The notes under the pieces were generated by a model. It made no database searches, was not told the origin of the DNA, and was given only the letters and a program-made list of their open reading frames with translations. A DNA stretch of 64,000 nucleotides, from positions 2,542,001-2,606,000 of the forward strand of contig NZ_CP142860.1 in the NCBI RefSeq assembly GCF_036287215.1, written 5' to 3'. Position 1 is the stretch's first letter. Every line of letters begins with the position of its first letter. This stretch comes from Caproiciproducens sp. CPB-2. GTDB lineage: Bacteria; Bacillota; Clostridia; Oscillospirales; Acutalibacteraceae. The translations under genes were made by a program, and so were the position numbers. This document shows, piece by piece, positions 9,141 through 19,200 of the stretch.

Positions 9141-9917
9141 TCAGCTGACGAGCCGGAAGATCACCGCGTTGACGAGCACGCCGATGAATCCCCAGAAGGT
9201 GCCCAGGATGGCGCCCGCCAGCACGTCGCGCGGGTAATGCATCCCCATATACATGCGCGTGGCGCCGACCAGCGAGGCGAGCACGTAAAGCACAAGCGCC
9301 GCCGCAAAGTTGCCCTGAAAATACTGCAGAAGCATCGTCGCCATGTAAAACGCCTGACTGGTATGCCCGCTGGGAAAGGACTTTCCCCGCGCCCGGATAC
9401 CCACCACACGGACATCCTCAAGATAGATAAACGGTCTGGGCCGCCGGATGACGGCTTTCATCAGTTCCACAACCAGCCACAGGGTCAGCGTACCCAGAAC
9501 GAATTCATACGCAAGGTGGGCATTGACGGCAAAATAGAGGACAAGCGCGATGATCAGCGTGACAATGCCGTTCCCCAGCTCGGTAAGAAGGAGCATTGTC
9601 CGGTCCAGCCAGCGCGGGCGGGCACCGTGCCGGTTGAAAAGAGCAAACACATATGCGTCTATGCTCTGCCCCGTTGACCACACCAGAGAAAGCAGCAGCA
9701 GACAGAACACAAAGAGCATGCAGATCAGCGGCGTGTTCCCCCTGATGGTAATCCACACACTTTTCCAGAAGGTATGGGGGACAAAAATGACATAGAAGGA
9801 CAGCGCGACAACAAGAACGGGTACCCAAAAGACCGGCCGGAGATGACGAATCCTGCCGATCAGCCGTTCACACTGCTGCACCCATTTGTTCTTTCTCAAA
9901 TGATCGATCAGCTTCAT
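9141..9917 (-). CDS. PAP2-family membrane phosphatase
   Basis: 258 residues with about six transmembrane segments. The three PAP2 catalytic motifs are present: KAVIRRPRPF, SFPSGHTS and TRMYMGMHYPRDV. These enzymes dephosphorylate phosphatidate, phosphatidylglycerophosphate or undecaprenyl pyrophosphate at the membrane. The start overlaps the end of the DagK-like gene by 4 bases (ATGA), so the pair is translationally coupled. Next to a lipid-kinase-like protein, a phospholipid substrate is the simplest reading, but undecaprenyl pyrophosphate is not excluded. Confidence 0.85.
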   Translation of the reverse strand: MKLIDHLRKNKWVQQCERLIGRIRHLRPVFWVPVLVVALSFYVIFVPHTFWKSVWITIRGNTPLICMLFVFCLLLLSLVWSTGQSIDAYVFALFNRHGARPRWLDRTMLLLTELGNGIVTLIIALVLYFAVNAHLAYEFVLGTLTLWLVVELMKAVIRRPRPFIYLEDVRVVGIRARGKSFPSGHTSQAFYMATMLLQYFQGNFAAALVLYVLASLVGATRMYMGMHYPRDVLAGAILGTFWGFIGVLVNAVIFRLVS

Positions 9918-10876
9918 TTCCCGTCCCCAATTGATCTTTTTGTTTTTTTCGGCTCCGGCGCTTTCGTCATCACCGCCAGTGTCCGGCGCTGCAGCTCAAT
10001 ATGAGCCGGCCCTTCCCCCAGCGTAATGCCGTCCGCCATCAGCTGCATGGAAGGGGCCGCTTCCATGTCCACCGTACGGGCATGGAAATGCTCAATGCCG
10101 GAATCCTCCGGCTCACTGAGTCTTGCCCCCTTGAACGCGCGGCCCAGCAGATTCAGCTTGGATAAATTGGAAAAAATCAGGACGTCCAGCAGTCCGTCCC
10201 GGAAAGCTGCCGTTCCTCCCACCTGGTAATGCCGTCCGACGTACGGCATATTGGTGACGAGGACTAAATGCCCCATCCTGACGATCTCCCGCTTTCCGTC
10301 CAGCAGGATTTTGATCTTGGAGGGCGTCAGCGACACGAGGGTGGAAAGGAAATCGCCCACCCGCTCCAGATGCCCGTGCTGGATATCGTCTCCCGCCGAA
10401 AAAATCGAAGACAGCAGGCCCGCCGAACAGATTTCCAGAAAAGAGGTGCGTCCCGCTGCGCAGTCGAGGAGCCCCATATCGATCTTGGTGCGTTCCCCGG
10501 TGCGCAGAAGGGCGATGGCGGACGGAATATCCCGCGGGATGTTCAGGCTGAGCGCCACATTATTCTGGGTGCCCGTGGGGATAATGCCCATCGTCGCGGG
10601 CAGCCCTTTCATTTCTCTGGCGACGGCGGAAACGGTGCCGTCGCCGCCGCAGACGACAAACATGTTGACGCCCTGCGCCATCGTGTCTTTTACCATCTGC
10701 GCAAAATCGCTGTCCGGCTCCGTCAAATACACCTCCGGCACGTACTTCCACTGCTGCAGCATGCTGATGATATCCATCAGCTGAACCGGGGAAGCGTTTG
10801 AAGAACCGGAGGCCGGGTTGAAAATAAGCTTGACGCGCCTGCGCCGTTTATCCGTAAAATACGTTTCTTTTTCCAT
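9914..10876 (-). CDS. Diacylglycerol kinase-like lipid kinase (DagK/YegS family)
   Basis: 320 residues. The N-terminal alpha/beta catalytic domain has FNPASGSS and the nucleotide-binding GGDGT motif (VVCGGDGTVSAVA, about 80-92), followed by PTGTQNNVA and the C-terminal beta-sandwich. Family members phosphorylate diacylglycerol or related lipids. Coupled by a 4-base overlap to a PAP2 phosphatase, it suggests a matched kinase/phosphatase pair for recycling membrane lipid. The C-terminus is basic (KAPEPKKTKRS). The exact lipid is unknown. Confidence 0.85.
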   Translation of the reverse strand: MEKETYFTDKRRRRVKLIFNPASGSSNASPVQLMDIISMLQQWKYVPEVYLTEPDSDFAQMVKDTMAQGVNMFVVCGGDGTVSAVAREMKGLPATMGIIPTGTQNNVALSLNIPRDIPSAIALLRTGERTKIDMGLLDCAAGRTSFLEICSAGLLSSIFSAGDDIQHGHLERVGDFLSTLVSLTPSKIKILLDGKREIVRMGHLVLVTNMPYVGRHYQVGGTAAFRDGLLDVLIFSNLSKLNLLGRAFKGARLSEPEDSGIEHFHARTVDMEAAPSMQLMADGITLGEGPAHIELQRRTLAVMTKAPEPKKTKRSIGDGK

Positions 10877-10903
10877 CTTGATCCCGCAAAGCCCTTTCTT
10901 TCC

Positions 10904-11368
10904 TTAATGCCTGGGATGCGCGCGGACCGCCAGAATCGCCTGGATGACCGCCGTGACCACCTGTGCGTTGGTCTGGGGGTCGATGTCCGGCGTGGGCTGG
11001 CCCTCCTGCAAAACCATGTATTTCGTGGGAAGCTTGTTCAGCGCCATCGCGACAATGTCCTTTTTGCACCGGTCGCATTTGCAGCACTGGAAACGCGCAA
11101 GCGCCGATTCCAGCTTTTCCAGCACGATGCTTTCCATCGTATTGACAAGGATGGTCGGCTGGGTATCCATAAACGCGACGCCCACTTCGCGGCGCATAAT
11201 GGTTTTGTGCTGGTTCAGCGGTTCCTCCAGCGCGGCGCGCGCGTTCTGCTCGTCGCTGAGGCCGCTCGGGCTTTCCGCGTCCTGCGAAGCCTTTGCCGTT
11301 CTGGAACCGGAGGGCATCAGCATTTTATACATCAGGTCTTTATCGATATCTTTCTTCGTCCTTGCCAT
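10904..11368 (-). CDS. ComFB-domain protein
   Basis: 154 residues. A variable, charged N-terminus (1-70) is followed by a ComFB domain (about 72-140: VNTMESIVLEKLESALARF, the cysteine-rich QCCKCDRCKKDIVAMALNKLPTKYMV). ComFB was named from the Bacillus comF operon; related cyanobacterial proteins bind cyclic dinucleotides. Here it follows a ParA-type ATPase with only a 3-base gap and no competence genes are nearby. The four clustered cysteines could bind metal. A c-di-GMP receptor role is attractive because a diguanylate cyclase lies 2 kb away, but this is inference. Confidence 0.75.
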   Translation of the reverse strand: MARTKKDIDKDLMYKMLMPSGSRTAKASQDAESPSGLSDEQNARAALEEPLNQHKTIMRREVGVAFMDTQPTILVNTMESIVLEKLESALARFQCCKCDRCKKDIVAMALNKLPTKYMVLQEGQPTPDIDPQTNAQVVTAVIQAILAVRAHPRH

Positions 11369-11371
11369 CAG

Positions 11372-12136
11372 TCATGATTCCTCCTTCTCCAGCAGCTCAT
11401 CCGTAAATTTAAGGTAATCTTTCGCAATATTGTTTTTCGGCGAGTAATCCAGAATGTTCTGCTGGATGGACTGAGCCTCGCTGATGACGACACTGCTGCG
11501 TATGTAGGAATCGAACAGCGGAATGTTCAAATCCTGTGCGATCAATTCCGCCGTACCCCGGATTTCCCTGCTCAGGAGGGTACGGGGATTGAATTTTGTC
11601 AGAAGGATTCCCGAGATGGTCAGGGACGGATTGCAGTATTTTTTGACCCGCTCAGCGGCTTCATACAGCTTTGCAATCCCCTGCAGGCTGAAAATATCCG
11701 AAAGCATCGGAACCACAATCGTATCCGACGCGGTAAACGCGTTGATGGTCAGGATGCCGAGCGCGGGCGGCGTGTCCAGAAGGATATAGTCGTAGAGGCC
11801 GAGGATCGGTTTCAATGCCTCTTTCAGCAGAAACTCGCGTCCGGTATTGGTAAATTCAAGCTCGATCCCGCTGAGCAAAATACTGGATATAATGATGTCG
11901 GCCGTATCCGATTTCTGAATGGCATACTGCGTTTTCACGTCGCCCTTCAGCACCTCATAAATAGTGGCGCAGGTTTCGGTTTCAGCGCCTACGCTGAAGC
12001 CAAGATTTCCCTGCGGGTCAAGATCGATCATCAGAACACGAAAACCCTTTCTCTTTAATCCCGCCGCCAGACTGCAGACGGTAGTCGTTTTGCCTACCCC
12101 GCCCTTCTGATTGGAAATGGAAATAATCCTGCTCAT
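11372..12136 (-). CDS. ParA/Soj-family ATPase
   Basis: 254 residues. The deviant Walker A KGGVGKTTT (about 9-17), Walker A' DLDPQGN and Walker B ILLDTPPALG mark a ParA/MinD-type ATPase. ParA proteins form nucleotide-dependent dimers that position DNA or protein cargo. No ParB or parS-like site lies beside it; instead the partner gene encodes a ComFB-domain protein, so chromosome segregation is not the obvious job. The ATG at 12136 is chosen over ATG 12175 and 12142, because GGGG lies at good spacing only from 12136. Confidence 0.85.
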   Translation of the reverse strand: MSRIISISNQKGGVGKTTTVCSLAAGLKRKGFRVLMIDLDPQGNLGFSVGAETETCATIYEVLKGDVKTQYAIQKSDTADIIISSILLSGIELEFTNTGREFLLKEALKPILGLYDYILLDTPPALGILTINAFTASDTIVVPMLSDIFSLQGIAKLYEAAERVKKYCNPSLTISGILLTKFNPRTLLSREIRGTAELIAQDLNIPLFDSYIRSSVVISEAQSIQQNILDYSPKNNIAKDYLKFTDELLEKEES

Positions 12137-12233
12137 TTTCATGTCCCCTTCGTATGAAAGTCTGCAACGAAACAATTATCTCTACCATCATAGTATAATT
12201 TTACAACATTTTCAATCCTATAGGGCTTTTCCT

Positions 12234-13160
12234 TCACCCTTCCCGGTTCAAAAAATCGTTGATCAGGCGATAGCACTCGCGGACCTGGCGAAAAACCGGC
12301 GGAAGCGAAAAAAAGCCGTGCAGCGCACCGGGGATGCGGCGGACCTCCACTTCGTTGCCCGCTTCCTTCAGGCGCTGCCCGTAATCCTCCGCCTCATCCC
12401 GGAGCGGGTCGTATTCCGCCGTAATAATCAGCGTTTTCGGCTGGCGGCTGAAATCCTTGGAGGCCAGCGGCGCGAAATAGGGGTTTTGCAGATCCTCGTC
12501 GCCGGCCTGATACAGCTTCATATAATCGCAGATACTTTTTGAGGTCAGCAGATATTTGCTCCCGTTGTCGCGCACGGAAGCGTAGGGCGACTTTGTCGTA
12601 TGGTCAAAGTAAGTGGAGGGGTAGATCAGGATCTGGCGCTCGGGCAGGAACTCGCCCCTGTCGCGCGCCATCAGGGATACGGCCGCCGCAAGGTTTCCCC
12701 CGGCGCTGTCCCCGGCCACCGTGATTTTTTCGGCGGGGATCTTTAACAGCTCCGTGTGCAGAAAAATCTCCCGCACCACACGGTAGCAGTCCTCCGGTGC
12801 GGCCGGGAAACGGTATTCCGGCGCAAGCCGGTAATCGACCGACACCACGGTGCTGCCGGTCATATTGGCCATATTCGCGCAGATCCGGTTGTAGCCGTCA
12901 ATGGTTCCGGTGACCCAGCCGCTCCCGTGGAAGAAAATCAGCAGGGAATCAAGCCGGTTTTCGCCGGGAGCAAATATCCGTACGGGGATATCATGGTTTT
13001 CATAGGACACGACATGATCCCACGTCTGATAAGGCAGCTTTCCAAGATGAAATCCTCTGATACGAATGACCGCTCGGTGAAGCCTGTCGCTTTCCTTTTC
13101 TCCAATATCCGTATAGGAAAGCGCTCTTAATGCAACGCGCATCAGCCTTTTTACCGCCAT
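12234..13160 (-). CDS. Alpha/beta-hydrolase, HSL-type (family IV) esterase/lipase
   Basis: 308 residues. The oxyanion motif is HGSGW (for the usual HGGG), the nucleophile serine is in AGDSAGGN, the acid is in EYDPLRDE and the histidine in PGALHGFF: a complete triad of the hormone-sensitive-lipase family. No signal peptide, so it is an intracellular carboxylesterase of unknown substrate. The open frame continues upstream to 13289, but that part is translated from a palindromic repeat and has no ribosome site; GGAAGG lies 9 bases before ATG 13160. Confidence 0.85.
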   Translation of the reverse strand: MAVKRLMRVALRALSYTDIGEKESDRLHRAVIRIRGFHLGKLPYQTWDHVVSYENHDIPVRIFAPGENRLDSLLIFFHGSGWVTGTIDGYNRICANMANMTGSTVVSVDYRLAPEYRFPAAPEDCYRVVREIFLHTELLKIPAEKITVAGDSAGGNLAAAVSLMARDRGEFLPERQILIYPSTYFDHTTKSPYASVRDNGSKYLLTSKSICDYMKLYQAGDEDLQNPYFAPLASKDFSRQPKTLIITAEYDPLRDEAEDYGQRLKEAGNEVEVRRIPGALHGFFSLPPVFRQVRECYRLINDFLNREG

Positions 13161-13208
13161 TGTCCTTCGCCTTCCGATCATTCGTAATTTTCCGCCGCAA
13201 TCGTATTG

Positions 13209-13309
13209 ACAGCATTTCCAGTTGCTCCTGCAACAAGGTTGCGTTCCTCCCCCGCCTTCGGCGGGGGAGGAACGCGTTTTGTCTTGCAAACTGAAATGCG
13301 ATCGCTATA
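13209..13309 (+). repeat. Palindromic MITE-like repeat, copy 1
   Basis: 101 bp starting ACAGCATTTCCAG and ending CTGAAATGCGATCGCTATA. Its centre is a perfect hairpin of 16-bp arms around a 3-base loop (GCGTTCCTCCCCCGCC and its complement). It lies about 50 bp upstream of the esterase start. Same orientation as copy 3; copies 2 and 4 are inverted. Confidence 0.85.
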
Positions 13310-13399
13310 GTATTGACAGCCCGGCTGCATTTTATTGACATCCGGAAACGAAAAAGCGGCATGGAATTTTCGTATTCCATGCCGCGCGGCCGTCATTCT

Positions 13400-16048
13400 T
13401 TATTTTTCACAGTCCGATGGATCGGAATAAAAAGCAAAACAGTCCTTGCCCTGCTTTTTCGCCTTGTAAAGCGCGCTGTCCGCTTTGGGATAAAGCTCCT
13501 GATACGTTGTTCCGTCAGCCGGATACATGGCGATGCCGATGCTGCCGGAGATGCTGTATTCCATATGGCCGTCCGCATGGGTATTGCGGAAGATGTCGCA
13601 CATCGCCTCCGCCTTTTCCGCAATCAGGTCGTCGGTGGAGATATCGCGCAGAAACACGAGAAATTCGTCCCCGCCGATACGCCCGACCACATCGGAAGTA
13701 CGGAACAGCTTCTGGAGCTTCGCGGAAATGTCGCAGATCACCTTGTCCCCGGCCATGTGGCCGAACTGGTCGTTGATGGATTTAAAATTGTCAATATCGA
13801 TCATCATCAGCGCGTGGATTCCCGATGTATCCGCATTCGACAGATGATCCTCGATCTGGGACTGCGTGGCGGTCTTATTGTAAAGATTCGTCAGCGCGTC
13901 GCGCTGCGACTTGTCCATCAGCCTTTGCATTTCCTTTTTCTGGCTGTCGATATTATACGCCTTGCCAACCGCTTTGCTCGGCTTGCCGTAGGAGTCGTAC
14001 ATGATTTTCGCTTTCACGCGGTGCCAGACAGGCTGGCCTGTTTTGGTAATGAAACGGAACTCGATTTCATACTCCGTATTGCCCAGCCGGAACTCCTTCA
14101 GCAGCGTCCGGAACTGCGGCAGGTCTTCCTTGCAAATACTCTGGTTATCCAGAATATCCTTCATGAAATTCTGGATGTGCGGATACTGCCCGGTCAGAGC
14201 GGTGAAAAGCGGCGAAAAATCCATCCGGTCGGTTATGATATCGTATTCGAACATGATGTCGTCGGAAAGGTTCTCCGCGATCTGGTAACGCTCCCTTTCC
14301 ACTTCCAGCTCTTCCTGCGTCTGCTTCAGCGAGGTGATATCCGTGTAAACACACTGGTAAATCACCTGATTGTTCTGGTTGACGGTGTGCGTTCCGCTCA
14401 GAGAGACCCAGATGACGCCGCCGTCTTTCCTCACCATGCGGAATTCCGCGGTAACGGGCCTGTTTTCCTCAATCTGCCTTTTCAGCAGAATCGACACAAG
14501 CTGGGCGTCTTCGGCGTGCACATTGCGGATTCCTTCTTCGCCCGGAAGCTGCGCGTATTCCTCCTTGGTATAGCCGCACAGCTTATAGAACCCGTCGCTC
14601 GCGTAGACCAGCTTCAGCCCCCCGTCGTACAGGTACTGCGCCACGCCGCCGGGGATGCTGTTTGCCAGCGTCTGCAGCTGCGTCATGATCTCATTCGCTT
14701 TTTTATGCGCCTGCTTTGACTCGGTAATATCCACAACGACGGCGTAAAATTCCCGGTATCCGTTCTCATGCGTCACAATTTTGGCCCGGTTGAGCAGCCA
14801 GCGGATATTTCCGTCCGCCGTGACGATCCGGTATTTTACCTCCGCGAAATTCTCTCTGGAAATCTGATGGTGAATGCTGCTGATGGTCTGCATACGGTCT
14901 TCTTCATAAATCATGTTGTAGAAGGAACGGTCATAGGCGCTGAGGAACTGGTCCAGGGTATATCCCAGCATTTTCAGAAGCCCGTTGCTCACAAACTGGA
15001 ACTCCGCCTTTTCGTCGGCGCTGAAGCGGAACGCGCCGCCCGGCAGGTTGGCAATGAAGGTTTCCAGCTCCACCTTGGTGCTTTTCAGCTCGTCGTTCTT
15101 CCTGCGGAGCCGCTCCCTGTTCTTCCTTTCCGACAGAATAACATAAGCCGCAAACAGAATCAGCCCAATGGTAAGCTTGACCACCAACGAAACGGTATAG
15201 GTCAGAATTTTGTTGGATTTCGAGGTAACGGCGTTGATGGAAACCGTGCCGATCACATACCAGTCCTCCATACCGACCGGCGTATAGGAAACATAATACT
15301 CCCCCATATTGGAGTAATAGTGGGAACTCCCCTGCCGTCCGTTTTTCATGGCCGACTTGATCTGACTGAGAGAAGACGGATCCTCCAGTGTCAGATGCGT
15401 GTCCGTAAAAATATTCTCTTCCGTCTGCCGGGAATCCGGCGAGGCGATCACCGTTCCGTCCCCCCGGGTAAGCCAGCATTCTCCCCTTTCCCCGGAGCTC
15501 TCCGCTTTCAGCAGGCTGCTGAACGATTTTGCGGGGATGATGGCGCTGACGGTACCGGTAATTTCTCCCCCGTGCCGGACGGGCACGGCCACGACGATGC
15601 CGCGGGTACCGTCCGTCCTCAACCGGGACACCGCCGAAACGGCCGTTTTGCCGTTCAGTGCCTGCTGAAAATAAGGTCGGTCGGCGATTTGGATGGTCTG
15701 TCCCCCGGCAAGGCAGCAGGTTCCGTCAGGCAGCCCCACCCCGACCGTAACCAACTGGTCCGCTTTCTTCAGATCAACCAGCAGGTCCTTCACAGAGGTC
15801 TTGTCCAGCGCGGCATTTTCCGCGCCGATCGCCTGAGCGGCCAGTTTCATGGAGGAAATCGCGTTATTCAGCTCCATATTGACCATTTTGGCATTATGTT
15901 GGGTATCAGAAAGCAGATTTTCCTGCACTTCTTCTTCAAAAGTTCTGTTTAGCAAAAAAGAATATCTGCTGAAAGACAGAATCATAAACCCAACAAAAAT
16001 AGCGATTATTAAAATTGCTGTTATGGGCGTATTGATTCTTCTTTTCAC
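13400..16048 (-). CDS. Membrane diguanylate cyclase (dCache, three PAS, GGDEF)
   Basis: 882 residues. TM1 at about 10-30, an extracytoplasmic Cache sensor (about 35-285), TM2 (about 290-312), three PAS domains (about 330-450, 455-575, 580-710) and a GGDEF domain (about 720-875). The active site GGDEF is intact and the product-inhibition I-site RTSD lies five residues before it, so this should make c-di-GMP with feedback control. It would link an extracellular small-molecule signal to c-di-GMP. The start is GTG at 16048, preceded by GGAGGAG at 7 bases; the frame opens earlier at 16081 but without a site. It stands alone; its effector could be the ComFB protein nearby. Confidence 0.9.
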   Translation of the reverse strand: MKRRINTPITAILIIAIFVGFMILSFSRYSFLLNRTFEEEVQENLLSDTQHNAKMVNMELNNAISSMKLAAQAIGAENAALDKTSVKDLLVDLKKADQLVTVGVGLPDGTCCLAGGQTIQIADRPYFQQALNGKTAVSAVSRLRTDGTRGIVVAVPVRHGGEITGTVSAIIPAKSFSSLLKAESSGERGECWLTRGDGTVIASPDSRQTEENIFTDTHLTLEDPSSLSQIKSAMKNGRQGSSHYYSNMGEYYVSYTPVGMEDWYVIGTVSINAVTSKSNKILTYTVSLVVKLTIGLILFAAYVILSERKNRERLRRKNDELKSTKVELETFIANLPGGAFRFSADEKAEFQFVSNGLLKMLGYTLDQFLSAYDRSFYNMIYEEDRMQTISSIHHQISRENFAEVKYRIVTADGNIRWLLNRAKIVTHENGYREFYAVVVDITESKQAHKKANEIMTQLQTLANSIPGGVAQYLYDGGLKLVYASDGFYKLCGYTKEEYAQLPGEEGIRNVHAEDAQLVSILLKRQIEENRPVTAEFRMVRKDGGVIWVSLSGTHTVNQNNQVIYQCVYTDITSLKQTQEELEVERERYQIAENLSDDIMFEYDIITDRMDFSPLFTALTGQYPHIQNFMKDILDNQSICKEDLPQFRTLLKEFRLGNTEYEIEFRFITKTGQPVWHRVKAKIMYDSYGKPSKAVGKAYNIDSQKKEMQRLMDKSQRDALTNLYNKTATQSQIEDHLSNADTSGIHALMMIDIDNFKSINDQFGHMAGDKVICDISAKLQKLFRTSDVVGRIGGDEFLVFLRDISTDDLIAEKAEAMCDIFRNTHADGHMEYSISGSIGIAMYPADGTTYQELYPKADSALYKAKKQGKDCFAFYSDPSDCEK

Positions 16049-16210
16049 TGAAATACTCCTCCAAGACGACGAAATTTCCACCAGTGCCCGGCAGGATTAC
16101 TAAAGATAATTCCATACTTATATTTATAATATCATAAAACGGATATAAAAGAAACCATTTATTTCCAATTCCCCTTAAAAAGCACGGCATATCGGTTCTT
16201 TCGAAAGATA

Positions 16211-19200
16211 TTACGCGGATACGGTTTGGCCGATCTTTTTCGTCACGGCGCTCAGGTCTTCCCGGCGGGCCAGTTCCGGAATATTTTGATGGCAGGTGAA
16301 GAGGATGATCTGGGCGCCGCCGCCGTTTCCGGCATAATCGGCGAGGAATTTCAGGCCCTGTCCTGTCCGTTCGTCGTCGTACTGCAGAAAAACGTCGTCC
16401 AGCAGCAGCGGGAGCTTCGGGCCCTCTTCCGAAAGCAGCTCCGCAACCGCCAGCCTGAGCGCGAAATACGCCTGATCGATCGTGCCGCTGCTCAGGTACT
16501 GCCATTCGTGCGAAACCGCGTTTTCCGTGTCCTGCACGTTGATATCGAAATTCTTGGAAACGATCACATTCTGATATTTTCCGCCCGTGATGCTGTTGAA
16601 GATCCGCGCGGTTTTTTCGTTCAGAAGGGGGCCGAAGCTCTGGCGGATTTCATTGAAGGCCTCCGTGAGCGTTTCCTTTGCAAGGCTGAGGCACTGATAC
16701 TCCGATTCCCTTTCCGCAATTTCTTTTTGCAGTTCCTCCGCCTCTTCTTCCAGCTCGCTGACATTCTTTTTTCCCGCGAACCGGTTTTTGATTTCGGAAC
16801 CCGTCTGAATCAGTTCTTCCCTTGTTTGCTGAAGCTGCTCAAAGCATTCGGCGCTGAGGCGCCTGAGATGCTCCGCACCCTGATCGTCCAGGGGCTCCGG
16901 CATCCGCCCCGCGCAGGCGCTGAGAATCTCTTCCCGCGCTTCCCCGGCTTCCCGCTCAAGCTGTTCGGCGGGCTTCCCCTCTCCCTGCTCCTTCAGGGAT
17001 TCCGACTGGCTTTCGATTTTCTGCCGCAGGGAACGGAGCTCCTCCATCCGATTTTTCAGCTCCTGCACGGCGTTCACCGCTTCCTCAAAGGAGGAGACCT
17101 GCCGGTATGCGCTGACAAAGGAAAGGAAGGCGCCGGTTTGCCCCCGCAGGCTTTCCTGCGCCTGAGTCAGGGCTTCTTTCGCCCTGTCCAGATTTTCCCG
17201 TCTCATGGCCGCCCGCGCCTGAAAGCTCCGGAACCGCATCAGCTTATCCTGAAGCTCCTCCATCGTCCGGCACCCCAGCGATTCAAGCTGAGACTGTATC
17301 CCGTCCGCAAGCGCCGCTTCCCGGGCCGTTCTCGCGTTCAGCTCCTCCCGCAGAGAGGGAAGATTGGTCCGCTGTTCCGGGCCGTCCGCCGGGAGCTCCG
17401 CGCGTTTTTCCCGCACATCCTCTGAAAGGCCGTCAAGCTTTTCATCGATAAACCCGAGTTTCAGTTCCAGCTCACGGTTCCTGCGTTCTGCTGCGGACAT
17501 CTGCTCCGCCGCCATACGGCAGAGCTCCTCCGCCTGTGCGGCCGATTTCCGCAACTGCTCTTCTCTGGCCGAGGCCGCCTGCCATTCGCCGGCGGCTTCC
17601 TCTTCCGCCCGCTTTGCGGCTTCCGTTTCACGTTCCGCGGCAAGACGCACGCTTTCCAGATTTGCTTTTGCCGCCGCGGCTTCGGCTTCGTCCACGACCG
17701 TCGTGGCCACGGCTCTGGTTCTGGCTTTCCCAACGGAGAGAACCGCCGCCACTCCGGCGAGAGCCAAACCGGCAAAGCAGGCGGGTGACAGAGCGACACC
17801 CAGCGCAACCGACGCAGCGGCGATCAGAATCGCCCCGATCAGCAGCCCTTTCCTGATTTCACGACCGGCATTTTCGTTGATCGTTACCTGCCGGGGAGTG
17901 CCGGCCTGTTTCAGCCGCTCCTGCGCCGTTTCTATTTTTTGCGCGGAAAGGGACCGTACGGATTTCAAATGCTGCCCGGCGGCCTGATACGCAGTATTTG
18001 CGCTTTCCCTGCGCTGCCCGGCGAGCGCATGCTCTTCCTTTTTCCGGTCGAAGTCCTCCCGGCAGGCCTGGCAGGTCCGCCGCCTTTCCTCCAGCTCCAG
18101 AGAAGCCTCTTTGCAGGCGTTTTCCTGCCCTTGCTTCTGCTGTATCTGCTCCTGCAGCGCTTTTTCCGCTTCCGCCAGAGCCGACCGTTTTTTCTCTGTT
18201 TCGGCGGCGGCGCGGACGGCTTCCCGAAGGGCAAGGATATCCTGCTGCAGCTTCGCACGCTCCTGCTCCCGTTTTTTTACCTCCTCCGGCACCTCCGGTG
18301 AAATTTCCTCGACCGGCTCGGCCGGGTCCTCCTGCTCCAGGGTACGGACATTTCTGTTCCTCTCCTCCAGAAGCTGCTGAAGGGACCGGACCTGAGTGAT
18401 CCTCTTCTCCGCGTTTTGAACGAATTCCTCGTCAAAAACAATATCGCCCGAAGTAAGGAGATCGGATTTCTCCCCGTATTCTTTGACCTGCGCGTCGAGT
18501 TCCTTTTGCTTCTGAACGATTTTGTCCAGATTCTGAAGCTGGACGAGCTTTTCCTGCAAAGCGGACCGGGCTGTGGAATGCTGATATTCCTTTTCCAAAG
18601 CTTCTTTCTTCCCGTTCAGCCCGGCGTACCGGCGCTCCATCCGCTTTTTTTCTTCCTCGTCCGCCAGAGCCGCCGCCCGTTCCTGAGCAAGCCGTTCCTG
18701 CTGCTGATAGCCTTTATCCAGCACGCCGATTCTGCCGCTTTTGGATTTCAGCTCGTTCATGGCGGCCTGCAGACGGGTTTCCACCCGTTTCTGCGACACG
18801 CTTTCATCCCCGGTGGAAACCAGGTTCAGCAGCCTCTGGGTGATTTCATCGTCCCTGTCCGCACCGGCCATGCTCCCGGCCTGCCCGATGAAGACGCTTT
18901 TCTCAAACGCCGCGGCCCCGATTCCAAAAAAGCGCTGGCCAAGGTCGGTGCCGCTGGCGATCTTCTCTTTTTCCCCGGTCGCCGTATTCCACAGGCTGAT
19001 TTTATCCGTCGCGTTGGACGCGCCGAACAGCCTTTCCAGCCGATAGACGGTCCCGTTGTCCTCAAATTCGAGGAATCCCGACATTTTGGCCCCGTCCCAC
19101 GGCTGATATTTTTTCCGCATATTTTTGGAAAGGTCGCCGCTCCTGCCCTCGGAACCGTAAAACATCATTCTGATAAACGCCATGACGGTGCTTTTTCCGT

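Noticed and set aside
11372..12136. ParA as part of a chromosome or plasmid partition system
   Set aside because: No ParB gene, parS-like repeats or plasmid genes are nearby.
13161..13289. N-terminal extension of the esterase frame
   Set aside because: It is translated from the palindromic repeat; a good ribosome site exists only for ATG 13160.
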